The position numbers and the translations under genes are program-made. A DNA stretch of 64,000 nucleotides from Gp6-AA40 sp035571515. GTDB lineage: Bacteria; Acidobacteriota; Vicinamibacteria; Vicinamibacterales; UBA2999. The notes below the pieces were generated by a model that saw only the letters and a list, made by a program, of their open reading frames with translations, made no database searches and had not been told where the DNA came from. Numbering within the stretch: the stretch's first letter is position 1; each line of letters begins with the position of its first letter. The stretch is from contig DATNCQ010000145.1 of assembly GCA_035571515.1 (NCBI GenBank), positions 1 through 64,000 on the forward strand, written 5' to 3'. This document shows positions 1 through 7,437 of the stretch, one piece after another.

Positions 1-112
1 TCTGCGCGACCTTTCGCGAGAACAGGTCGGCCTGCTGCTTTGAAATCGCCGCGGCTTCAACCGAGGTCAACGCGGCGACGACGCCCAGGATCGCGGCGGT
101 TCGTGCAGTCAT
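1..112 (-). CDS. N-terminal fragment of a secreted protein (runs off window)
   Basis: A minus-strand frame opens with ATG at 112 and is still open at the window edge, giving 37 residues. It starts MTARTAAILGVVAALTS, a short basic start and a hydrophobic stretch that look like a Sec signal peptide, followed by a hydrophilic segment (ISKQQADLFSRK). A weak GGAG lies about ten bases upstream of the ATG. Only the export signal is visible, so no function can be given. The gene is divergent from lexA, and the 168 bases between them must hold both promoters. Confidence 0.55.
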   Translation of the reverse strand, partial: MTARTAAILGVVAALTSVEAAAISKQQADLFSRKVAQ

Positions 113-190
113 GTTGTGTGAACTCCACCTGCTGGCTGGCAATTTCGAGTGTAAGGGGCCGCCCGCCTGCAGCGCAACGCGAGCCCGGGG

Positions 191-220
191 TTGATTTTCG
201 CCTTCTGTTCGCATTATAGT
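191..220 (+). promoter_or_regulatory. Predicted sigma-70-type promoter of lexA
   Basis: TTGATT (191-196) and TATAGT (215-220) are separated by 18 bases and lie about 60 bases upstream of the lexA start. The hexamers match the vegetative consensus at five and four positions. GTTCGC lies in the spacer, but I see no convincing symmetric LexA box. Confidence 0.5.
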
Positions 221-280
221 CTCGCCCACCTCGTCCTAAAGGCGGCCCCACCGCGCGTGGGTGCCAGCAGGAGGAATGAA

Positions 281-886
281 ATGCTCCCGCTCACCAAACG
301 GCAGCGTGAAATCCTCGATTACCTGAACGAGTTCATCCAGAACCACGGCTACGCGCCGAGCCTGGAGGAAATCGGCCGGCGTTTCAATCTCTCCTCGCTG
401 GCGACGGTCCACAAACATCTCTCGAACCTGCAGGAGAAGGGGTTCATTCGCCGGGCGTGGAACCGCAGCCGTTCGGTTGAGCTCGTGCCGACCCGTTCGG
501 GGGGCCGCGCGCTCGAGTTGCCGCTGCTCGGGTTCGTCGCTGCGGGCGCGCCGATCGAGGCCGTCGCGAGCAGCGAATCAATTGCCGTCCCGGAAACCCT
601 CGTCGGGAAACGGGACTCGTACGTCCTGCGCGTCAAGGGCGACTCGATGATCGACGAGCAGATCCGCGACGGCGACTTCGTCATCGTCGAGGACCGCAAG
701 ACGGCCGACAACGGCGAAATGGTGATTGCGCTGCTCGGCGGCACCGACGTCACGTTGAAGAAGTTCTACCGCGAGAACGGCCGCGTGCGGCTGCAGCCCG
801 CCAACCCCGCCATGCAGCCGATGATGGTCGACCCGGAGCACGTCCAGGTGCAGGGCGTCGTCGTCGGGGTGATGCGGAAGTACTGA
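281..886 (+). CDS. lexA: LexA repressor, SOS response (self-cleaving)
   Basis: A 201-residue protein of normal LexA length. Residues 1-65 are the winged-helix DNA-binding domain (TKRQREILDYL, PSLEEIGRRFNLSS). Residues 80-201 are the S24 autopeptidase domain. The cleavage site Ala88-Gly89 lies in LGFVAAGAP, the nucleophile is Ser122 in GDSMI, and the general base is Lys160 in VTLKK, so the catalytic set is complete. It represses SOS genes until RecA filaments trigger self-cleavage. The ATG at 281 was chosen over upstream in-frame codons because CAGGAGG lies seven bases before it and the protein then starts as LexA proteins do. The gene is monocistronic, divergent from a secreted-protein gene. 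Confidence 0.97.
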   Translation: MLPLTKRQREILDYLNEFIQNHGYAPSLEEIGRRFNLSSLATVHKHLSNLQEKGFIRRAWNRSRSVELVPTRSGGRALELPLLGFVAAGAPIEAVASSESIAVPETLVGKRDSYVLRVKGDSMIDEQIRDGDFVIVEDRKTADNGEMVIALLGGTDVTLKKFYRENGRVRLQPANPAMQPMMVDPEHVQVQGVVVGVMRKY

Positions 887-952
887 CCGGTCTAAACAAT
901 TTCGCCTCCTCTCCCGTATTCCCCGCACGTTTGCCGTCCATGCGGAGCTGCC

Positions 953-986
953 GAACCCCGACCACCGGCTGAAACCGGGGTTCTTT
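953..986 (+). terminator. Hairpin downstream of lexA, possible terminator
   Basis: GAACCCCG (953-960) pairs perfectly with CGGGGTTC (976-983), followed by TTTG. The loop contains CCGGCTGAAACCGG, which resembles the dispersed TGAA-loop palindromes of this window. It may therefore be a terminator that evolved from, or by chance resembles, such an element. The U-run is short, so efficiency is doubtful. Confidence 0.4.
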
Positions 987-1030
987 GCTACGGGCGTCAT
1001 CCTCACGCCGGTGGACTAGTATTGGCGTCT

Positions 1031-1357
1031 ATGGCCGACGAGACTCCGCAGCGCAAGCAGATTAACTTCACGATCGTCCCCGACGATCAGCCCGGCGACC
1101 CTCGCACCTACGCGAACTTCTGTTCAATCTCGCACACGCCGTTCGACTTCACGCTCACCTTCTGCGAGGTGATGCCGCTGTCGGAGCGCGAGCTGCGCGA
1201 GGCTGAGTCCGACCACGTCGTCCGCGCTCCCGTGCGTGCCCGCGTCGTCGTCCCGGTGCAGTTCGTGCCGAACCTCGTCGCGGCGCTGCAGGAGCACATG
1301 CGCGTCTTCTCCGAGTCCTACTCGAACGTCGGCTGGTCGAAAGGGCCGGTTCACTGA
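1031..1357 (+). CDS. DUF3467 family protein
   Basis: A 108-residue protein without signal peptide or membrane segment. The central part (YANFCSISHTPFDFTLTFCE, about residues 31-50) matches the conserved core of DUF3467 proteins, which have an N-terminal beta-rich body and a C-terminal helix (VAALQEHMRVFSESY here). The molecular role of the family is unknown. I take ATG 1031; a TTG at 1022 is also in frame. The stop codon overlaps the proposed CTG start of nth, so the two genes are probably translationally coupled. Confidence 0.75.
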   Translation: MADETPQRKQINFTIVPDDQPGDPRTYANFCSISHTPFDFTLTFCEVMPLSERELREAESDHVVRAPVRARVVVPVQFVPNLVAALQEHMRVFSESYSNVGWSKGPVH

Positions 1358-2121
1358 AGACCGCTAAAACGACGCGGCGGATCATCGAGACGCTGGCGCA
1401 GCAGCATCCGAACGCCGACACGGAGCTCAACTACACGAACGCGTTCGAGCTGCTGGTGGCGACGATCCTCTCGGCGCAGTCGACCGACGCGCGCGTCAAC
1501 ATCGTGACGCCGGCGCTCTTCAAGCGCTACCCCGACGCGCGCGCGCTGGCGAAGGCGACGCCCGCCGAGCTGGAGCCGCAGATTCTGTCCACCGGCTTCT
1601 TCCGCCAGAAGTCGAAGGCGCTGATCGGAATGGCGCAGCAGCTCGTGGCCGGGCATGCCGGCGAAGTGCCGCCGGACATGGACGCGCTGACGGCACTCCC
1701 CGGCGTCGGCCGCAAGACCGCGAACGTCGTGCTCGGCCACGCCCTCGGCGTTCCCGGCCTGCCGGTCGACCGTCACGTGCTGCGTGTCTCGAACCGCATC
1801 GGCATCGCCGAGGGTGACGACCCGGTCACGGTCGAGGAGCAACTCTGCAAGGCACTGCCGAAGCAGATCTGGACACTCGCGTCCGACGTCCAGATTCTCC
1901 ACGGCCGGCGCGTCTGCAAGCCCAAACCCCTCTGCGATCAGTGCTCCGTGCGCGACGATTGCGACTATTTCCGGCTCGTCGTGTCGCGAGAGCGCAAGCC
2001 CAAACTGCGTGGAGGCGAAACGTCAGGCGAACGCACAGGCGCAACGGCCGGACGTAGAGGCGGACCTTCAGGTCCGCCGAAGAAGAATGACCCGCGAAAA
2101 GTTCGAGCAGCTCGTCGCTGA
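1354..2121 (+). CDS. nth: Endonuclease III, base-excision DNA glycosylase/AP lyase
   Basis: Removes oxidised pyrimidines and cleaves the resulting abasic site. The protein (about 255 residues) has the helix-hairpin-helix LPGVGRKTANVVLG with the catalytic Lys, the catalytic Asp in PVDRHVLRVSNR, and a C-terminal cysteine cluster, presumed [4Fe-4S]. Cluster spacing is C-x5-C-x2-C-x5-C, one residue shorter in the first gap than in the E. coli enzyme. Homology starts well before the first conventional codon (GTG 1456): residues matching TELNYTNAFELL are encoded upstream. The only suitable start I find is CTG 1354, preceded by AAGGG at 8-base spacing and overlapping the DUF3467 stop. The C-terminal tail (GRRGGPSGPP) is encoded by a palindromic repeat and overlaps the next gene by 35 bases. 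Confidence 0.9.
   Translation: MKTAKTTRRIIETLAQQHPNADTELNYTNAFELLVATILSAQSTDARVNIVTPALFKRYPDARALAKATPAELEPQILSTGFFRQKSKALIGMAQQLVAGHAGEVPPDMDALTALPGVGRKTANVVLGHALGVPGLPVDRHVLRVSNRIGIAEGDDPVTVEEQLCKALPKQIWTLASDVQILHGRRVCKPKPLCDQCSVRDDCDYFRLVVSRERKPKLRGGETSGERTGATAGRRGGPSGPPKKNDPRKVRAARR
2059..2078. repeat. Dispersed palindrome, TTCA loop, inside nth 3' end
   Basis: GGCGGACC (2059-2066) and GGTCCGCC (2071-2078) flank a TTCA loop, preceded by the flank GTAG. It encodes part of the Nth tail and ends eight bases before the start of the zincin gene. Confidence 0.85.
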
Positions 2122-2473
2122 CGCGATCACGCTCATCCCGAAGCGCTTCCGCCGCGAGATGAAGAACATCGCCATCATCGTCGAGGACGAGCCGAGCGCG
2201 GATCTGCTGGAGGAGATGGAAATCGATCCGCCAGACTCGCTCTACGGCCTCTACCAGGGAACGCCGCTCCCCGAGCGCACGGCGGGATGGGGCAACACCC
2301 TGCCCGACTGCGTGACGCTCTTCCAGAAGCCGATCGAAGAGGACTGCGACGACGATGACGACGTGCGGATGGTCATCGGCGAAACGCTGATTCACGAGGT
2401 CGGTCACTACTTCGGCCTCAGCGAGGAGGAGATCGAGGAAATCGAGGAGCGCTACTGGCGCGGCGAGGGATGA
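2087..2473 (+). CDS. Zincin-like metallopeptidase (Zincin_1 family)
   Basis: A 128-residue cytosolic protein with the zinc-peptidase motif HEVGH in ETLIHEVGHYFGLSEEEI near residues 100-117, and the family's upstream GLYQGTPLPERT segment. Length and order match the short PF06262 proteins, predicted metal peptidases with no firmly established substrate. It is rich in acidic residues (DDDDD before the motif). The ATG at 2087 lies inside the end of nth and just after a palindromic repeat, with only a weak GAAGAAG as ribosome site. The stop overlaps the rsmA start as ATGA, suggesting coupled translation. Confidence 0.8.
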   Translation: MTREKFEQLVADAITLIPKRFRREMKNIAIIVEDEPSADLLEEMEIDPPDSLYGLYQGTPLPERTAGWGNTLPDCVTLFQKPIEEDCDDDDDVRMVIGETLIHEVGHYFGLSEEEIEEIEERYWRGEG

Positions 2474-3273
2474 TCAAGGGACACGCGCGCCCACGGAAGC
2501 GGTTCGGCCAGCACTTCCTCGAAGCGGCGTGGGTGGCGAAGGTCATCGAATCGCTGCGCGCGACCAGGGACGACACGTTCCTCGAAATCGGGCCTGGGCG
2601 CGGCGCGCTGACGCGGCCGCTCGCGGCGCGCGCGGGACGCGTCGTCGCCATCGAGATCGATCGCGACCTCGCCGCCGCGCTGGCGGACGAGCAGATTCCG
2701 AACGTTCGGGTCATCGAGGCGGATGTGCTCGGCGTCGATCTCCCTGACCTCCTTCGCGACGAGCGGCAGCCGCTTCGCGTTGCCGGCAATCTTCCCTACA
2801 ACGTCTCGTCCCCGATCCTGTTCGCCCTGCTCGCAGCCGCTGACGAGGGGCGTTTTTTTTCCGACGCGACGCTGATGCTCCAGAAAGAAGTCGCCGATCG
2901 GCTCGTCGCCCAGCCGGGCCGCAAGCAGTACGGTGGGCTCGCCATCCAGGTCGGGCTGACGGCGGACGTCGAGACGGTCTTGACGCTGCCGCCCGGCGCG
3001 TTCCGGCCGCCGCCGAAGGTGACGTCCGCCGTGGTTCGTCTCCGTTTTCGCCCTGCGTCCGTCGATGTCGGCGATCGACAGGTGTTCGAGCGCATCGTCC
3101 GGGGCATCTTTCTCCAGCGGCGAAAGACGCTGGCCAACGCGCTGCGCCCGGTCGCCGATTCGCTCGGGCGTCCAGCGGCGGAGCTGCTGGAGCGCGCGCA
3201 CGTCGACGGCCGGCTTCGGCCCGAGGCGCTCACCGTCGACGACCTCGCCCGCCTCGCGAGAGCTGTGCTATAG
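2470..3273 (+). CDS. rsmA: 16S rRNA A1518/A1519 dimethyltransferase
   Basis: SAM-dependent enzyme that dimethylates the two adjacent adenosines near the 3' end of 16S rRNA during small-subunit maturation (KsgA). The 267 residues fit the family. Visible motifs are KRFGQHFLE at the N-terminus, the SAM loop LEIGPGRGALTRPLA (about 38-52), an acidic residue in IEADVL, and the catalytic NLPY motif (GNLPYNVSSPI, about 107-117). A C-terminal helical domain follows. The start ATG overlaps the zincin stop. A TATAGT sequence at the 3' end could serve the next gene. Confidence 0.96.
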   Translation: MIKGHARPRKRFGQHFLEAAWVAKVIESLRATRDDTFLEIGPGRGALTRPLAARAGRVVAIEIDRDLAAALADEQIPNVRVIEADVLGVDLPDLLRDERQPLRVAGNLPYNVSSPILFALLAAADEGRFFSDATLMLQKEVADRLVAQPGRKQYGGLAIQVGLTADVETVLTLPPGAFRPPPKVTSAVVRLRFRPASVDVGDRQVFERIVRGIFLQRRKTLANALRPVADSLGRPAAELLERAHVDGRLRPEALTVDDLARLARAVL

Positions 3274-3436
3274 TTTTCCTCGCAAGTTATTGAGCCTTCC
3301 CGGTTAACAGGCCTTCCCAGCGGCCTGAACTGGCGTGAACGGCAGCCCCGCCCGGGGCGCGTTCCCGCGAACAGACGCGGACCGGACAACGTCCGGGCCG
3401 CAGAGGAAAGAGAGCGGCAGCAGCGCTGGGCCCCGA
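3274..3436 (+). promoter_or_regulatory. Structured 163-base leader of the RNase J gene
   Basis: The region between rsmA and RNase J contains several GC-rich inverted repeats. One is CAGGCC/GGCCTG around 3309-3328, another is GCCCCG/CGGGGC around 3345-3360. No open frame in it looks like a gene. A GAGGAAAGAG purine stretch lies about 30 bases before the start codon. Autoregulation of ribonuclease mRNAs through leader structure is known for other RNases; here it is only a possibility. Confidence 0.35.
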
Positions 3437-5134
3437 ATGAATCAGTCCGTCGTGCCGGACGTCTCTCCGGCGACGCTCGAAGTCGTCCCGCTGGGCGGCG
3501 TCGGCGAGTTCGGCATGAACATGATGGCCGTGTCGTGGGAGGACACCACGATTCTCATCGACGCGGGCGTGATGTTCCCGGAACCCGATCAGCTCGGCGT
3601 GGACCTGATCATCCCGGACCTCACCTACGTCGAGGCGCGCGGCGACAAGGTGAAGGCGCTGGTGCTGACGCACGGGCACGAGGACCACATCGGCGCCGTG
3701 CCGCACGTGCTGCCGATGTTCGACGGGCCGGTGTACGGCACCGCGATGACGCTGGCGCTCATCGGGCCGAAGCTCGAGGAGCACGAGATCGACGCGAAAG
3801 ACCGGCTGAAGACCGTCAAGCCGCGGGACCGCGTCACCATCGGGCCGTTCACCATCGAGTTCGTGCGCGTCACGCACAGCATGCCCGACTGCGTCGCGCT
3901 GGCGATCACGACACCCGCGGGGGTGATGATTCACACCGGTGACTTCAAGATCGATCAGACGCCAATCGACGGCGAGCACTTCGATCTGCACCGGTTCGCG
4001 GAGCTTGGCGCGCAGGGGGTGCTGGCGCTTTTCGCCGACAGCACGAACATCGATCGGCGCGGCTTCACCGGCCCCGAGATCGAGGTCATCGACGCGTTCG
4101 AAGAGCTGTTCACGAGCACGCAGGGGAAGCTGGTGGTCGCCACCTTCTCGTCGAGCATCTACCGGATGCAGGTGCTCGTCGACCTGGCGGCGCAGTTCGA
4201 TCGCAAGGTCGCGTTCGTCGGCCGCAGCATCGTGCAGAACGCCGAGATCGCCCAGCGCCTGGGCTACCTGCGGATTCCGGCCGGCGTGCAGATTCGCGAT
4301 GCGGACGTGCAGAACTACGCGTCGCAGGACGTGTTGTGCGTGACGACGGGGTCGCAGGGCGAGCCGCAGGCGGCGCTGCCGCGCATCGCGGTCGACGACC
4401 ATCGCTGGGTCAAGCTCGGACCGGACGACACGGTGGTCCTCTCGGCGCGGGCGATCCCCGGCAACGAGAAGAAGATCGCGCGCGTGATGAGCCACGTCGC
4501 GCGGCGCGGCGCCGACGTCGTGACCGATTCGATGAAGCACGTGCACGTGTCCGGGCATGGCAGCGCCGAGGAGCTGAAGCTGGTGCTCTCGCTCGTCCGG
4601 CCGCGCTACTTCGTGCCCGTGCACGGCGAGTACCGCCAGCTGTCGCAGCACGCGCGCGTCGCCAAGCGCGTGATGAGCGGCGCGGAGCACCAGCTGCAGG
4701 TGCTGCTGGCGGAGAACGGCGACATCATCCAGTTCGATCAGCGCGGGGCGCGCATCGCGAACAAGGCGCCCGCCGGCCGCGTGCTCATCGACGTGACGCG
4801 CGTCGGAGAGGTGGGCGACGAGGTGCTGCGCGATCGGCGCCACCTCGCCGGCGACGGCGTGGTCGTCGCCGTCGTGGCGATCGGCCGCCAGACCGGGACG
4901 CTCATCGGCGAGCCGGAGCTCGTCGCACGCGGGTTCGTCGTGAACGAGGGTGATGCCGATTCGCTGTTCACGGATGCCGCCTCGGTCATCGCCGAGTGCA
5001 TCCAGGCGTCCGGCGTCGAGGAGCGGGCCGACCAGGGACTGATGACCGAGAAGCTGCGCGTCGAGCTGCGGCGGTTTTTCAAGAAGCGGTCGGGACGACG
5101 GCCGTTCGTGCTCCCGGTGCTGATGGAAATCTAG
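3437..5134 (+). CDS. rnj: Ribonuclease J
   Basis: Metallo-beta-lactamase/beta-CASP ribonuclease with 5'-3' exonuclease and endonuclease activity in mRNA decay and RNA maturation. It has 565 residues, the usual length. The zinc motif HGHEDH occupies residues 79-84. Further ligands and beta-CASP motifs are HSMPDC, HTGDFKID, TGSQGEP and HVSGHGS, and a C-terminal domain follows. I chose ATG 3437 because the protein then begins just before the conserved PLGGVGEFGMN; a longer frame upstream has no homology-like sequence. No RNase E gene is seen here, but the window is too small to say it is absent. Confidence 0.95.
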   Translation: MNQSVVPDVSPATLEVVPLGGVGEFGMNMMAVSWEDTTILIDAGVMFPEPDQLGVDLIIPDLTYVEARGDKVKALVLTHGHEDHIGAVPHVLPMFDGPVYGTAMTLALIGPKLEEHEIDAKDRLKTVKPRDRVTIGPFTIEFVRVTHSMPDCVALAITTPAGVMIHTGDFKIDQTPIDGEHFDLHRFAELGAQGVLALFADSTNIDRRGFTGPEIEVIDAFEELFTSTQGKLVVATFSSSIYRMQVLVDLAAQFDRKVAFVGRSIVQNAEIAQRLGYLRIPAGVQIRDADVQNYASQDVLCVTTGSQGEPQAALPRIAVDDHRWVKLGPDDTVVLSARAIPGNEKKIARVMSHVARRGADVVTDSMKHVHVSGHGSAEELKLVLSLVRPRYFVPVHGEYRQLSQHARVAKRVMSGAEHQLQVLLAENGDIIQFDQRGARIANKAPAGRVLIDVTRVGEVGDEVLRDRRHLAGDGVVVAVVAIGRQTGTLIGEPELVARGFVVNEGDADSLFTDAASVIAECIQASGVEERADQGLMTEKLRVELRRFFKKRSGRRPFVLPVLMEI

Positions 5135-5178
5135 GTCCGGCCGAACCCGGACGCTACCGATGAAGGTCGGAGGGTGCC

Positions 5179-7437
5179 TTGGCGGAATCGAATCTCTCGC
5201 GTCGCATCAGCGAGTTCGTCGGCGTCGCGCTCTTCGCGCTGGCGCTGATCTGGCTGATTGCGCTCGTCACCTACGAACCGACGGACCCGGTGTGGTTCTT
5301 CACCACCAGCGCGCTGCATCCGCCCGCCAACTTCGTCGGGCGCGTCGGCGCGTTCCTGTCGGAGCTCTCGTTCCAGCTGCTCGGGTACGCGGCCTACCTC
5401 GCTCCCGCGGTGGTGGCGTGGGCCGGCTGGTACTACTTCTGGTGCCAGCCGTTCGAGGCCGTCTACACCAAGCTGATCGGGATCACGCTGCTCGTCGGCT
5501 GCAGCAGCGCGTTCCTCAGCCTCGTCTTCGGCAGCGCCGACGTGTCGGGCAAGACGTTCGACGCCGGCGGCTCGATCGGCGCGTGGCTCGGCGCCTGGTT
5601 CGCCGAGTACCTCAATCGAACCGGCTCGATCATCGTCGTCCTGACGCTGGTGCTGCTGTCCATCATCCTCTCGACGCAGTTCTCCTTCGGCCGGATGTTC
5701 GCCAGCGCCAGCCAGGGGTCGCGCGACCTGTCCGCCCGCAGCGTCGGTTTCGTCCGCGCGTGGTTCGAGGATCGGCGCAAACGGAAACAGCGGCGCGAAG
5801 TGATTGCCAAGCAGACGAAGAAGGGGCCGGCCGCGACGGTGGCCAGGGAAGCGCCCGGGGCGCAGGAACCCGCCGCACCGTCGGCGGCGCCCGCTGTGGT
5901 CGCCAAGAAGCGGACGGCGGCGACGATTGCCCCGCAGCTTCCGCTGCCGGAACCCGAGCCGTCGAAGGCGCCGCGGCGCCAGGGGGCGTTCACGCTGCCG
6001 CCCCTCTCGCTACTCGACCCCGCGAAGACCGAACAGAAGATCGACGAGCGCGAGCTGATGGACTCCGCGCGTCAGCTCGAGGAGAAATGCCGCGAGTTCG
6101 CGGTCGAGGGACAAGTCGCGCAGATTCATCCCGGACCGGTCGTCACGACGTTCGAGTTCAAGCCCGAGGCCGGCGTGAAGTACAGCAAGATCACCAGCCT
6201 CGCCGACGACCTGTGCCTTGCGATGCAGGCCGAATCGGTGCTGATCGATCGCATTCCAGGTAAGTCCACCGTCGGCATCCAGATCCCCAACCCGAACCGC
6301 GAGGCCATCTCGCTGCGCGAGCTGCTGCAGTCCGATGGCTACGCGCGGTCGGCGTCTAAGCTGACGCTCGCGCTCGGCAAGACGATCCACGGCGAACCCT
6401 ACGTCACGGACCTGGCGACGATGCCGCACCTGCTCATTGCCGGCTCGACGGGCACGGGAAAGTCTGTGGGCCTGAACGCGATGCTGACGAGCATCCTCTA
6501 CCGGGCGACGCCGGACGATGTGCGGATGATCATGATCGACCCGAAGCGGCTCGAGCTCGGGATGTACGAGGAAATCCCCCACCTGCTCACGCCGGTCGTG
6601 GTCGACGCGAAGAAGGCCGCCAATGCGCTGCGATGGGCCGTCCGCGAAATGGAGGAACGCTACAAGACGCTTGCGGCCGAAGGCGTCCGGAACATCGATC
6701 AGTACAACCGGAACGTCCGGATGGTGCTCGAGGAAACGGGCAACAAGGACCCCGACGGGCCGCGGCCGCTCCCCTTCATCGTCGTCGTGATCGACGAGCT
6801 CGCGGACCTGATGATGGTCGCGAGCAACGAGGTCGAGGAATCGATTTGTCGACTTGCGCAGATGGCGCGCGCGGTCGGGATCCATCTCATCCTCGCGACG
6901 CAGCGGCCGTCGGTGGACGTCATTACCGGGCTCATCAAGGCCAACCTGCCGTCGCGCATCTCGTTCCGCGTGTCCTCGAAGATCGACTCGCGGACGATTC
7001 TCGACGGCAACGGCGCCGAGCAGTTGCTGGGCAAGGGCGACATGCTCTTCCTGCCGCCGGCTTCCTCCCGTTGCATCCGTCTCCACGGCCCCTACATCTC
7101 GGAGCAGGAGAGCGCGCGCCTGGCGAGCTTCCTGCGCAAGCAGGGCAAGCCCGTCTTCGACGAGTCGATTACTGCGGAGGACGAGAAGGGCGGCGTCGAG
7201 ACCCCGCAGTTCGAGAAAGACGACCTGTACGACGAGGCCGCGCGCATTGTCGTCGGCAGCGGGCAGGCGTCGATCTCGTATCTCCAGCGGAAGCTGCGGA
7301 TCGGCTTCAGCCGGGCCGCGCGACTCGTCGACATGATGGAGGCCGAAGGTCTGGTCTCGCCCGGCGCCGGCGGGAAGCCGCGCGAGGTCCTCGTCGATCG
7401 CGGCTATTTCGAGGAGGTCGATGCGCAGCTTCGCTAG
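5179..7437 (+). CDS. ftsK: DNA translocase FtsK/SpoIIIE
   Basis: Septal motor that pumps chromosome ends through the closing division septum. The 752-residue protein has about four N-terminal membrane segments (within residues 14-170), a Pro/Ala-rich linker (about 215-275), the alpha/beta motor with Walker A GSTGTGKS (about 422) and Walker B VVVIDELADLMM (about 535), and a C-terminal gamma winged helix (from about 682: DLYDEAARIVVGSGQASISY) that in FtsK reads polar KOPS sites. The start is TTG 5179 with GGAGGG four bases upstream. Its 3' end overlaps the amidase gene by 17 bases, which fits joint expression of two division functions. Confidence 0.96.
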   Translation: MAESNLSRRISEFVGVALFALALIWLIALVTYEPTDPVWFFTTSALHPPANFVGRVGAFLSELSFQLLGYAAYLAPAVVAWAGWYYFWCQPFEAVYTKLIGITLLVGCSSAFLSLVFGSADVSGKTFDAGGSIGAWLGAWFAEYLNRTGSIIVVLTLVLLSIILSTQFSFGRMFASASQGSRDLSARSVGFVRAWFEDRRKRKQRREVIAKQTKKGPAATVAREAPGAQEPAAPSAAPAVVAKKRTAATIAPQLPLPEPEPSKAPRRQGAFTLPPLSLLDPAKTEQKIDERELMDSARQLEEKCREFAVEGQVAQIHPGPVVTTFEFKPEAGVKYSKITSLADDLCLAMQAESVLIDRIPGKSTVGIQIPNPNREAISLRELLQSDGYARSASKLTLALGKTIHGEPYVTDLATMPHLLIAGSTGTGKSVGLNAMLTSILYRATPDDVRMIMIDPKRLELGMYEEIPHLLTPVVVDAKKAANALRWAVREMEERYKTLAAEGVRNIDQYNRNVRMVLEETGNKDPDGPRPLPFIVVVIDELADLMMVASNEVEESICRLAQMARAVGIHLILATQRPSVDVITGLIKANLPSRISFRVSSKIDSRTILDGNGAEQLLGKGDMLFLPPASSRCIRLHGPYISEQESARLASFLRKQGKPVFDESITAEDEKGGVETPQFEKDDLYDEAARIVVGSGQASISYLQRKLRIGFSRAARLVDMMEAEGLVSPGAGGKPREVLVDRGYFEEVDAQLR

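Noticed and set aside
191..280. LexA operator in the lexA control region
   Set aside because: GTTCGC occurs, but I find no symmetric GAAC-N4-GTTC or CTG-N10-CAG box, so no operator is claimed.
2059..2078. Palindromes interpreted as rho-independent terminators
   Set aside because: They lack U-runs, several lie inside coding frames, and copies share loop and flank sequences; they fit a dispersed repeat family better.
3287..4843. A 518-codon open frame opposite the RNase J gene
   Set aside because: It exactly shadows RNase J, has low-complexity Arg/His/Asp-rich composition typical of GC-rich antisense frames, and no ribosome site or family resemblance.
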